64,000 nucleotides of DNA from Hemileia vastatrix (taxonomy: Eukaryota > Basidiomycota > Pucciniomycetes > Pucciniales > Zaghouaniaceae), in NCBI GenBank assembly GCA_030280995.1, contig JASXTE010000001.1:32793700-32857699 (forward strand). The letters run 5' to 3'. Below are positions 44,290-55,969 of this stretch, in pieces. Within the stretch, counting starts at the first letter, position 1, and the number at the start of each line of letters is the position of its first letter. Made by a program: the position numbers and the translations under genes. Under the pieces are notes generated by a model. That model was not told the origin of the DNA. It saw only the letters and a list, made by a program, of their open reading frames with translations, and searched no databases.

Positions 44290-47280
44290 AGTGCCTCTTG
44301 GGTAAAATCTCTTCACCTGATCAGCAGCCACTCTCTTCTTTAAGACTGTACCATCTTACTCCTCCAAAACATAAGTACCTCCAGACACTTGAGATCTGAC
44401 TCTGTAAGGTCCATTCCATCTGTCAGAAAACATCTTCCCCCACTGACTCTCCAAACTTCTGTTATGAACCAAAACTAAACAACCAGGTTTCAAGAGATTC
44501 CTGAGTGTATGAGCCAACTTCTTGTCCCAGTATCTGACTGATTAATTTCTTATCTTCATCATTTTAGAGTATGCCTTCTCTTAAAATTCCTCTTTACATT
44601 CCAACTGTTGCATCCTGGGACAGAGAAAATCTTCTGTTGAGCATCCATAATCTGAATCAGTTACAAGATAAGAGACAGCTTCCAAATCCACTGGTAGAAC
44701 AGATTTCTGACCAAACATTAACTCATAAGGGGAATAGCCAAGTGTCTTTTTCACAGTGACCCTATCAGCAAATAACACCAAGGGTAAATAATGCCTTCAC
44801 TTTTCAGCACTATCTCCACACATCTTCACCAAAGCATTCTTGATAGCTTGATGGCCTCTTTGAAATATTATTTTAGCTTCAGGATAATAAGGTGTAGCCA
44901 CTCTGACTTTAGAGCCACTACTTACCACAGCTCCTTTAAATTCAACTCCAAACTCTGGCCCACCATTAACAGTCACCAACTTCATCAACCCATATCTAAA
45001 CACCCATTCCTTCTTCAAAAATTCTGCCACATTTTTGGCAGTCAAATTAAACAGAGTCACTTCCTCAATCCAACCAGACAAATAATCCCTGGCAACAATC
45101 AAGTATTTATACCTGCCCTATTTGATATGGACACCATCCAGACTGACTCTTCCAAACACAGTTGTTTCACCAGTAGCACAGCCAACCTCTTTAGGTTTTA
45201 AGTGAATTCTTCTTTGAAATTCTTCACAAGATTGAACCCAACCCTGCACAGCCAACTTCATACCTGGCCACAAAAATCTATCTGGTACTCTTCTATAAGT
45301 CTCCCCAAAGCCTCTATAACTAAGGTCTTCAGGAAAATACTTCAATACCAACTCTTAAGCCTTCTTCTGAGTCACCACTACTTGATTATTTGGATGTCTC
45401 TTCCTCATCAACCTACTTCCTGACACATAGAAGCCAGGACCATTCTTCTTGATTGCCACCCAAGTATCAACATCACAAATATCTGACCTCTCCAAGGTTT
45501 ACAGATATTCAACCACAATAAAATAGAACCCAATTTAACCCCAGGTCTCATCTTCAAAATCTAGCAAAATAACATCCAAGGGTACAACCCTGTCATCAAA
45601 ATCTCCAGTGTACACATGAGCAACAGGACCAGCTCAACCAGGACACCAATCCCTAAATTTTGGTACATCCTTATTATTCCACTGAATCTTAAGAGAACTC
45701 AGTTCACCAACAAAAACCCCATTTTCCAATTTTGAGCCATCCCAAACAACAGCCCCATCTTCATCAACAAAAACATCCAGATCACCAGAATCAAGACCAG
45801 AACCATCCAGTTTAGCCTCTTGGTGAAGGAGAGAACAATATTCCAATTTAGACTCATGGGGAAGGAGAGGAAAATCTTCAGCACCCTTTGTGCTGGACCT
45901 AACCACTGGGACATCTTTGTCAAATTTCTCAGAGTCTGAATCTTCATCCGTGGGTGGTCTCCTTGATAATCCATCTGGCATTGTAAAAGTTTTCCCATGT
46001 TTTTGTAGCAGGTAAAAAGAGAAATGCTGAATAAATGCCACCCACCTGGTCAATGGAGCATTTTGAAGACTAGATGTTTTTATCATTTAAACCAGAGATT
46101 TTGATTCCACCTGCAGCTCAAAATTCTGCCCCCACAAAACATTTTTCAGTTTCTTTAAAAATTTTGCTTCACCACACAATTCCAACTTAGGTTGAGAATA
46201 TCTTAATTCAACCTCATTAAACACCACAGACTCATTCCTTACTGGCCTGAACTTCCCAGTATTATCTTCCTAAGACAACACAGCACCAGCAGCAATATAA
46301 CTTGAGTCCAATTCCAGATAAATTTCTCCATCTCGCACTCCATAATTCAACTTATGAAGTATAATATCTTCATCTACCACCTTCTTCAGCTTCTGAAAAG
46401 CCTCTTCACGCTCCTCGGACCATTCCCACTCCGCATCTTTCCTGGTCAACCTCCTTAAAGGTGAAGCCAACAAAGAAATATCTTTAATAAAAATTTTGAC
46501 ATACACACAAACCCCCAAAAATTCTCTGACTTCAGTAGCATTTTTAGGCCTTGGCCATGACTGAATTTTATTAACTTTTTTATTTGCCATAATCCTTCCC
46601 TCCTTAAATACAACATGACCCAGAATTTCCAGAGCAAGAACACAACAACAAAAATTTGACTCAAAAATGGTAAACCAGCCTCTTCAATCCTAAAAAATAC
46701 ACTCTCTAGAGTAATTGCATATTCCCAAACAAATCTCCTTATACCTAGGTTCTCCTTCAGCACTGCATTTTCATAATCAGTGGAGGGTCCTTTGATTCCA
46801 CCATCATCAATTAAAATTCTAGCATGAATAGAAACCTCATCCTGTAAAATCCCAGCCATTTGTGCTTTATATACTGCTACTGAATTAGTTGCTCCTAAAG
46901 GCAAGCTAGTGAGCTGAAATCTTCACAGAGGAGTCTCAAATGTTGTCAGTGGCCGTGACTTGGTGTGAAGTTCCCTTTTATCATAACCATCCATAATATC
47001 TCCCAAACCATAACACACCCTACCAGAAAAAGCTTCCACAAAGTCCTCTGCACTTTGAGGCATCCCCGCATCCTTGATAGTCACTCTATTAAAGGCTCTA
47101 AGATCATGCACCACCCTCAGTTACCCATTCTGCTTCTTTACACAGAAAACTGGATTTGAAAAAATATATGTTGATTGTTTGTATAAACCAGTCCTGACTC
47201 TTTACCTAACAATCCATACCAAATCATCCCTGATAGCATCTGGAAATGTAAAATTTTTGATTTACCAAGGTTTGTGACAA
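44290..47280 (-). pseudogene. Gypsy F pol: RT, RNase H, integrase remains
   Basis: RT from about 47280 (HDLRAFNRV near 47105, GLGDIMDGYDKRE near 47000, SLPLGATNSVAVYKAQM near 46890, LIDDGGIKGPSTDYEN near 46800). RNase H near 46330-46130 (LELDSSYIAAGAVLS, RYSQPKLELCGEAK). DGLSRRPP tether near 45960. Integrase 45350-44800: the zinc region has lost His and one Cys (CEEFQ), the second catalytic Asp reads Asn (TVNGGPEFG, near 44960), and the Glu position reads Gln (FQRGHQAIK). End: WNGPYRVRSQVSGGTYVL near 44400. Stops interrupt every domain. Confidence 0.8.
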
Positions 47281-48895
47281 ACCACAGGAATCAAGTAAGG
47301 TTCCACATAAGAGTGTTTCAACACACCCCTTTCCTCTTCAACAAATTCCACCACTTTCTCCCTCAGCACAATGATTTGCAACAAAAACTTCTTTTCCTCA
47401 TCAGACAACCACCCATCAGGACCAAAATTAACAACTTTCAACCTTTCCACAGTCACCCTAGCAGTTTCCACAAAATCAGTAGGATTCTTCACCATAGGAG
47501 TACAGTAACAATCTCTTGACAAAGGAGTTTTCTTCAAAGGAGGATTCAAACCTACAGGAACAGGCTCATTGAGAGGTCTAATCTTCTGCGCTACTTTCTT
47601 GTACTTTGCGGCTCCAACTTCAAATTGAGGGATCTTCAGGAAATCTTCACCACCAGACCTGGAACAAAAACAAAGGGTTTCCCCATTTCTCACATGTGTG
47701 GCCAAGGTAATGTTTTTGAAAAGTGTTGAAGAAACCCTAGCAGTGCACAATTGGGAGGACTTAATTTTAGACCCCAATCTCACCACTCCAAAACTTCTCC
47801 CCAATTCAACATCTTCATCCTCACTTCCATCTTCTAAATCTTCAAATCTTGATTTATCTTCTGAATCACATCTTCTGAATTTTTGCAGTTTATCCTCATG
47901 CTGGAGGCCCTAAAATTGATCTTGCTGATCTTCTTTCTTCAGAATTTTGTGCAGTTTAAACTCATGCTGGAGGACCGAAAAATGATCTTGCTGAGTTTCA
48001 ATCTTCAAAATTTTGTGCAGTTTAACCTCCTGCTGGAGGCCCAAAATTTGATCTTGATGATCTTCACAAAAATAATTCTTTTCTTCTATCTTTATTATCT
48101 TCAGATTTTTTTCTTGATTTTCTTCAATAATCTTGAAATTTTTATTTTCTTTTCTTGAGTTTTCTTCTATCCTACAAAAATAGCCAGGTGTTTTTCCAAT
48201 GCTCACAGACATTGCTAAGGTAATGTTTTTGAAATGCATAAAAAAAACCCTAGTGGTGCACAATTGGGAGGACTTACTTTTAGACCCCAATCTCACCACT
48301 CCACAGCTTTTCTGCATATCTTTCAATAAAGATATATAACCAATCTTCTTATTTGAACTTGAGTTAAAAATAATTGAAAATTTTGATAGAGAACAGATAC
48401 TTGATAAAAAAATTGAAAAATACTTGCAGAGAAGAGAAAAATTATAGAGCAAAAGTTGAAAATCCACTTGGTATATCTCCAAGGGATCTAACCTACTACA
48501 ACCTGGCATTTCCTCTTCTTGGGGATAGGTAGTAGCACTTGGGCAATCAGTCCTCATACTTCTAAAAAAGACAGACTCTCACTAGAGCCTGAGCCACACT
48601 CCAAAAAACCAGAGTTGGCACCCACTTCTCTTCTTCTCCTACAACAATCCATGCACTGGCACATTGTAGACAAACCAGGCCTGTTCTCTGAACCAACCTT
48701 TCCAGGAGATGATAACCTCATGTGAAGTCTCCTTTCATCTTCACTGGTAAACTCCAAACTGATTCCCACATTAAAATTATAACAAATTCTTGCTTGAAAA
48801 TCCATCAAGAATGGCCCACCCAAAACAGCTTCTACTGTGCCTTTGGCAATGTAAAAATGAACCTTCCCTAAGGCTCCACCAACATCCAGCTTCAC
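47262..48895 (-). pseudogene. Gypsy F protease and spacer region with internal repeats
   Basis: 48895-48750 resembles the retroviral-type protease end (VKLDVGGALGKVHFYIAKG, GGPFLMDFQARICYN). Downstream are charged, coiled-coil-like sequences, with a three-copy tandem of about 64 bp (TTTTGTGCAGTTTAA..CATGCTGGAGG, 47880-48060). A direct repeat of about 95 bp (47705-47800 and 48222-48312, GTGCACAATTGGGAGGACTTA) brackets it. Toward RT lies VEEERGVLKHSYVEPYLIPV. No intact frame. Confidence 0.6.
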
Positions 48896-49099
48896 AAACT
48901 CAGCTGTTCCAATAAATTCAGTGACATGACCACTGATCCCTCTTAAATTTCCAGAATTCCTGTCTTGTTGGGAAGGCCTAAATGAGTAGCCTCTAACAAA
49001 GAAATCAGGTTAATCTGAGAGCGTGAATCCACTAATTTCCTAGCCTCCCTGCCATTCCGAGTGACATTGACATAACCCAGAGGTGCAGAAAAATGAGTT

Positions 49100-50960
49100 T
49101 CCAACCCCTCTCCAAATTTTTCAGCAGAATCAAAAATTTATTCTACCTCCCCAGAAGAAACCCTTCTCCTATTAAAAAACCTTTTCTGCCTATCAGCCAA
49201 CCCAGGACTGATAGCATATAACTCCCCATAAGTAAGGGAAACCTGACCCTTATTCATCCTTTCCAGGACAGATTCCATAAAATTAACTTGGCTGGAAACC
49301 ACTGGCCTCTCAAATTGAGCTTTCTGCTTGACTACCTATGTCCTAGCAGATTTTTGAGGACCAGAACCACCAACAGATTTAAAATCAACAGGAATCAAAC
49401 CATATCCCTAACCAGCACCTCTAACTCCAGCAGGCTTTGGAAATAAAGCCAAAGGGACATCCTCCTCAGAGTCAGAATCAACATCCATAGGCATTGGCTC
49501 ATCATTAATGTCCAATGCTCCAAAACTAGGGGGGCCCATATCTGCCATACCCTTCTGTATTTTATACAGCTCCTATTTGCTGTACTTCTTCCTAGCTGCA
49601 CTCAGCTTAGGATCCACCTTTGAAACCTTAGGCTTTGGTTGGGCCTAAAAAACTCCTCTTAGGCCTTCCCACCTTTCCTGCTTCTACACTGTAAACACCA
49701 GCCAAGCATTACCCACTTGACTTTCCACCACAAGAATACAACTCCAAAGCACCAAAGGAAGATGTAAATGAGACCCTATTAGCCTCCTTTCCCTTTCCCT
49801 TTCCATTCTCTCCACCTTAAGCAGAAGAAGAAGCCTCATTAGGCAACTCCTAAAATATTGGCCTCCTTGAGTTTACATTATGTCTCCTCCTTACCAAGTC
49901 CACTGGATCCTTACCATCATTAGGCTTCACAAAAAAACCATCTGGGAACTTGAAAACTTTCACATCGAATTCCACCTTCCCTTCAGACAAGTCCCTATTT
50001 AGTACCCAAAAATCATTGGACTTGTGGCTCTTCCTGCTGCAATAAGAGCAGACCCAAGGATCATTTCTACCAACTCTCATATCAAAATCTCTTGGCTGAG
50101 AAGGAGCTTTATTGGCCTTCTGATCCTCCTAAACAAAAAAAAAGCTGTTTGGTTAAATCAGCCAACTTCTACACCACAGAGTTCACCTCCTTAGGGTTCT
50201 CAGGAGCCTTCCCCTTGTTCACCACTTACTTCTTTCTGGACTCCTCCACATCCTCAGCCAATGCTTCACTGACCTTGCTAACATATTTAGTGCTAGCTTC
50301 CTTGCATGGATCCACTTCCAAAAGTTTCAGATGTCCCTCTACAAACTCCTTCACCACAAAAAGAGTAGGCGATTTCCGATTGCCATTAGGAAGAACCTTC
50401 ATCTTGTCCTTCCTAGACAACTCCTTCAGCACATCAATCCTGACATTCCTGACCAGTTCAGACCAGAAAATATCCCTCTCAGAGTCAGTACTCTCCAACT
50501 CCTGCATGTCCACCAAATATTCCACCACTGGCTCCAACTGAGCCAGAAACTTCATATAAGTGTGGAGGTTTTCCACACATCCATAAGATTACCATACACT
50601 AGCAATCATATTGAGATCCACCATAGAGTACCTGGATTCCCAACTGTCTGTCATCTGCAGACACAACTTCTTCCAATCCTTTCTTCTATAACCCTCCATT
50701 TCAGCAGCTACCTTAACCAAAGCCCTGTCACCAACGTAAAAGATGACTTGCTTCACCATTTCCAAGTGAGAAGCCCCATCTACATTCCCAGAAGCCTTAA
50801 AAAGCTTTAGAAACAACTTCACATCCTCCCCCATAAACATAGGCCCCTTCCAGGACTTGATCCTGACAGAAGGCTTAACAAAAACAGGAGGATTTCCATC
50901 CTAAGCAGCACCAACAGTGCCACTACCACCACTATAGAAAGAGGGTCCAGAAGCCATGGT
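49100..50960 (-). pseudogene. Gypsy F gag
   Basis: Start MASGPSFYSGGSG at about 50957, then VRIKSWKGPMFMGEDVKLFLKLF (capsid N-terminus), HTYMKFLAQLEPVVEYLVDM, KEFVEGHLKLLEVDP and a zinc-binding-like CSYCSRKSHKSND (near 50040; the last Cys is missing). Several stops, for example near 50900, 50585 and 50225. Typical Gag layout for this Gypsy branch. Dead. Confidence 0.7.
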
Positions 50961-51039
50961 CCAATAAATTCCAAAAAACCAATTTCCAGCCACAGAAGAG
51001 AGTCCAAAAGTAACAGAAAATCTAAAAAGCTAACAAATC

Positions 51040-51060
51040 CTCACCCCACGTTGGGCACCA
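51040..51060 (-). promoter_or_regulatory. Primer binding site of gypsy F
   Basis: The minus strand reads TGGTGCCCAACGTGGGG, a classic primer-site sequence used by many Gypsy elements. The 5' LTR edge TTTTCTACA follows at 51066. Confidence 0.75.
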
Positions 51061-51065
51061 GAAAT

Positions 51066-52000
51066 GTAGAAAATCCTATAGTACTAGCTATAGGCCTTGA
51101 CCAAGGTAGTTGGAGTAAAACTGGAGAAAAACTACCTGTACCTTTGAGAAAACACCAGGTGAGATTTATTTGCTACAGCAAATTAGAGACTGTTACTATA
51201 CCTCTTCTAACACACTTCTTGACTGCTTAACAAGTCAAGAAAGTAGCCAATAACAGACCACTGAGAACCAAGAACCTGAAACCTGAAATGCAGAAAGATC
51301 CACACCAGAAAAACAAAACACTGTGCACTTGTTGCACAGAAAACAGCAATAATACTTGATGCAGGTTGCAAAGCTACACCAGAGAAACCAGTTTTCAAAG
51401 TTGAGTTAAATGAAGAACTAACCTTGCAATAAACACAGCTAATTGTGGCTAAAAAAAGTGAAATCTTAGTGAGAACAATGATATCACCTACAGATGGTTT
51501 TATGATAATTAAAGTTGCCCCAAACTGTCTTATTCAGTATGTACACACAGGCAACCATCTAAAAAATCCATGCACAGCAACAAATTTGGCACTTTTGGCA
51601 GCCAAATTGAATAAAAACCCTCTAGAAGCACTCCCCAGACTTCTATAACCAAGGCAGGCGGCCTGCCTAGAAGTGGCCAGACCTCCCTGAAGTCAGAAAA
51701 CCTCCAAAAACCTCCAAAAAAGCCCAAAATATTTAGAAAAATTCATCACAACTACTAAAACCTATAAAACACAAAATTAAGCTATGATAACATTGTGACA
51801 AAAAATATAGAGCCAAATTAGCTCTACTTAATGGTATTAAGCACTTAACCCTAAGACTTAAGTTTAGCCCGTAAATCACCAAAAACAAAATTAAAGAGCT
51901 ATCTTTTAGAAATGAAAAATGAGGAAATGACCCCTTAAATCTTAGAATATGAAAAATCATGTATGCAATTATAATATTATGTTTTTTTTGTATTTTTTTT
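51066..52000 (-). repeat. Probable 5' LTR of gypsy F (far edge unclear)
   Basis: The near edge is TGTAGAAAATCCTATAG (plus strand) at 51066. It contains CCTATAG...CTATAGG inverted halves. I could not place the distal edge or find its partner LTR, so the end coordinate is approximate. Confidence 0.45.
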
Positions 52001-52005
52001 TAAAT

Positions 52006-53250
52006 GTGAGAAAGCAAGTTGCCCACATACATACATGAAGCAAAATGTTGCCTCATTTATGCATGTAAACAACTGCCCAACCCATTACCTTCACTATGTG
52101 CCAGAAAGAAAAAGATGAGGCAACATTCCACATCATCGTTTTGAGAAAATATGGCCTAGTGTATGTGGCAACTTTCTTTGACCAACAAGAAAAAGATGAG
52201 GCAACATGGTGCCTCATCTTTTGCCTCTTTTTTTTTCTGAGCTGCTGTTATTGCATACATGAGGCAACATGTCGCCTCATGTATGCAATTACACTATTTA
52301 ATCTTATTTTGTTTAAATTTTATTTTTTACAAGGTGAGAAAGCAAGTTTCCCACATGCATACATGAGGCAACATGTTGCCTCATGTATGCATGTAAGAAA
52401 CTACACTACCAACTACCTTCACTATTTACCAGAAAGTAAAAGATGAGGTAACATTCCACCTCATATTTATGAAAATGCACACTAATGTATGTCACATATG
52501 CCTTTGACCAACAAGAAAAATATGAGGCAACATGGAGCATCATCTTTTGCCTCTTTTTCTTCTGGGCTTCTGTTATTGCATACATGAGGCGACATGTCGC
52601 CTTATATATGTAATTAGAATATTAAGTTTTTATTTATTTTTTTTCAATGTGAGAAAGAAAGTTGCCCACATGCATACATGAGGTGACATGTCGCCTCATC
52701 AATGCATGTAAGTAACTACCCTACCAGTTAGCTTCACTATTTTACAGGAAGCAAAAGATGAGGCAAAATGCCACCTCATCTTTATTCCTATGCACCCTAG
52801 TGTATTTCACATCTGCCTTTGACAAACAAGCAAAAGATGAGGCAAAATTGTGCCTCATCTTTTACCTCTTCTTTTTTCTGAGATTTTGTTATTGCATACA
52901 TGAGGCGACATGTCGCCTCATGTACGCAAAGTAAATATTCAGTTTTTATTTGTATTTTTTTTTTCAATGTGAGAGAGCAAGTTTCCCACATGCATAAATG
53001 AGGCAACATGTCGCCTCATGTATGCATGTAAGCAACTAACCTACCCATTACTTTAAATATTTACCAGAAAGCTAACAATGAGGCAGCATGCCACCTCATA
53101 TTTATGCAGATGAACCCTAGTGTATGTCACATCTGCCTTTGACCAAAGAGTAAAATATGGGTCAACATGGTGCCTCATATTTTGCCTCTTTTTTTTCTGA
53201 GCTGCTGTTATTGAAAACATGAGGCAATTTGTTGCCTTAAACTTTTGTTG
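52006..53250. repeat. Palindromic satellite, four units of about 320 bp
   Basis: Units start at GTGAGA(A/G)AGMAAGTT positions 52006, 52334, 52649 and 52969. Each carries two strong palindromes around ACATGT, for example GAGGCGACATGTCGCCTC (52900-52917), variants with CA/TG instead of CG, and a third imperfect one (AAGATGAGGCA..TGCCTCATCTT). The motif CATACATGAGGC also recurs. No coding function. A satellite or a foldback element array. Confidence 0.88.
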
Positions 53251-54828
53251 AAAAGTTTATCTGATTCATTTTAAAACTTCATTCTATGAAAAAATTCAGA
53301 GTATATGATAAAAATATGCTAAGTAAGAATGAAAAAATTAAAGTAAGTAAGTGTTATTTTGAGAGGCTTGTGCAAGGCCTTGTGGCTGCCAAAAGGGGGG
53401 CAGGGTGGGGCACCCCAGGGCATGACTGTAGAGCACTTCAAGTTGCTGAAGTTTTTTGTAAATATATATTGTTGAGTATCTTTATGAATTTATTTATTTG
53501 TACTGGAACTTGAGTTCAGTGAATTAAAATCTGGTTTTACTATTTAAAACTTTTTTAAGAGAATTCCAGAGGAAAAATATAATATAATATTTTTTATTAA
53601 AAAAAATTATTTTATTAGATAGACTTAATCTCATAAACTTACTAACACTTTTTTGACTATAAGAAGTTGAACCTGTGCTATGAATTTTAAACAGAAATCA
53701 AGTAAGATTACAAGGCATGTGAAATAATAGATTTTTCATATACTTTGACTGAGATCCACTTTTATTTTAACTCATTTTTGTGCAGTTTTTTAAAACAGGA
53801 CTTTAAAGTAAGAGCATATTCCAGGCCCTTCAGATCCTGAATTTTTATTTCAATACTAGATAATAGAAACATGAGAAAATTACTGGAAGTATTTATGTGT
53901 CCATAAGAATTTTTCACAAGTCAAAAATTTGGTTTCCTCTTTTGTAAAAGTGTAAGTTTCAGTATTTTTTTACTTTTCAATTTTTCCTAATCTATTCTTT
54001 TAATTTGGGAGAAAACCTTAATTCATATTTTAAACAAGTGGAGTTCAAATTATACATGAAAAAACCAATCATTAATTTTTCAAATTTTCATTGGTCAAGT
54101 GGGACCTCTTGTAACTTCAATCTATGTACAAATTATAATTCAGTTAATATTAGCTTCTGACATATTTCCTGATCGTTTATCTCAACTTAGAGTTATTGAA
54201 AAATCTCTGAAAATTATTGGAAATCTGTTCATCATTCAAATCATGTGACTTACTTTTCAAAGAAATTTTTTTAGTCTTTTATAAATAGTAATTTCTTCCT
54301 GAATTATTGTATTTCCTCTCATAATTAATTTATATTTAAGATGGAATCATTGTATAATTCCTCTCCCATCTGTATTAGCTTACTTCAATTTCACATATCT
54401 GACTTCAGAAGCTTCCCAGGTTTTATTGAGAAACCTTTTTCACTTCATCTCTCTCATACATAACATATTATCAGGGCTAGGGCACATTCAACTCATATTA
54501 ACATTAGTAAACAGAGCCCTTCTAATTCCCACATCCTCTATGTAATAATTGGCCTATCAGGATATCAAACTTTATTTTCTCCTGTTGGGGGTTTAGCTTC
54601 TAGGGCAGGAATCATCCTCTATATGAGTTGAAGATACATTATTACCCCAAAAAGATACCAACTTCCCCCTACTAATTAATATTTTGAATTTCTATCTTTC
54701 TAATTTCCTAATAACTATCTCCCAAGGACTTGAGTCACTCCCCAACATAATTAATCTTATTCCTGACTATAACCCATTGATTAATTTGGGCTGTCCTGTG
54801 AAAGATATATTCAATCAAAACAATTAAA
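53251..54828. other. AT-rich, no recognisable gene
   Basis: One odd GC-rich spot, CTTGTGCAAGGCCTTGTGG with GGGGGGCAGGGTGGGGCACCCC (53367-53420), stands out. The rest is AT-rich with no conserved protein signal that I can recognise. Confidence 0.5.
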
Positions 54829-55412
54829 TATCCTCTATCTTCCCTGATTCTTTATTTCTTATCAGACCTTATCATTCTATAAAAGACATCAATGAAATTT
54901 TTTTAGCACAGAGGAGGGTGAAAAACATGTCAATGAGAAATGTTTCACCTTTCAAAAAGAAACTACAACAAAGCATGTGATAAAAATGGAAATAATACTC
55001 TATTCTCTCCACATGGAGCAAGTACTGTCAGATGCAGCCAAGGGGGAAGAAGTTAACAGGAGGGATCAATGCAGGGGATAAATATAATAGAAGTAAAAAT
55101 ACTTGTATATCATTTCAAAATATCCTCTATCTTCCCTGATTCTTTATTTCTTATCAGACCTTATCATTCTATAAAAGACATCAATGAAATTTTTTTAGCA
55201 CAGAGGAGGGTGAAAAACATGTCAATGAGAAATGTTTCACCTTTCAAAAAGAAACTACAACAAAGCATGTGATAAAAATGGAAATAATACTCTATTCTCC
55301 CCACATGGAGCAAGTACTGTCAGATGCAGCCAAGGGGGAAGAAGTTAACAGGAGGGATCAATGCAGGGGATAAATATAATAGAAGTAAAAATACTTGTAT
55401 ATCATTTCAAAA
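54829..55412. repeat. Recent 292-bp tandem duplication
   Basis: 54829-55120 and 55121-55412 are identical by eye except TCTCTCCAC versus TCTCCCCAC. A diverged third copy (GCCAAGGGGGAAGCAGTGTACAGGAGGGA, near 55440-55670) follows. The unit encodes nothing I recognise. Confidence 0.92.
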
Positions 55413-55969
55413 ACAAACATACCTAAAAATAGGTCAATCAGCAACTGTGCACCTTACAACAACTACAAAAAAGCAAGTGATGAAATAAGAAGGTACAAAA
55501 ATATGAGTTTCTGTGGTTAGGATTTAAAGAATAAGCAGAAAGTAAAAGGAAATAACCTGGAAAAAGGACTCTATTATCCCCGAAAAATTCAAGGAATGTA
55601 AGTTTCAGCCAAGGGGGAAGCAGTGTACAGGAGGGAGAAATGGAAGTGATAAAGAGAATAGAGAAAAAAAATTTTGATGGGGAAAATGGAAACAGCAAGA
55701 AGAGGCTTGATTATATGACAAATTGCACCATATAAAACAATAGAAAACAACACAATGTTGACTAAGACTACTAAACTACAATACAGAGAAAGAGAAAGGC
55801 TCACACTCAAAGACAGAATTCACACAAAAGGAATTTTTTTTCAAAAATACCATCTTTCTTCTCAAATTATTCCTCTCATGACTCAAGTAAAAGAAGAAAA
55901 AAGAGAGTACAGTTTGCATAGTGATACCACCACTGAGAACAGACCTCAAGCAAAAATTATCTTATGATG

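Larger units (their letters stand above)
44260..51070 (-). mobile_element. Decayed Ty3/Gypsy element F (second lineage)
   Basis: The minus strand runs from a primer binding site (TGGTGCCCAACGTGGGG, complement at 51040-51060) through gag and pol to about 44290. Its RT and integrase are of a different Gypsy branch from elements B and C (RT motifs MVHDLRAFNRVTIKDAG and LIDDGGIKGP). Dozens of stops, many explainable as C-to-T or G-to-A changes (for example Gln CAG to TAG near 46272). A matching 3' LTR was not found. Confidence 0.8.

Noticed and set aside
52006..53250. CRISPR-like array of repeats
   Set aside because: Units of about 320 bp with internal palindromes and no unique spacers; the window is eukaryotic.
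55438..55810. Hydrophobic minus-strand frames that could suggest membrane proteins
   Set aside because: They cover the diverged third copy of the 292-bp tandem unit and show no conserved motif or splice pattern.
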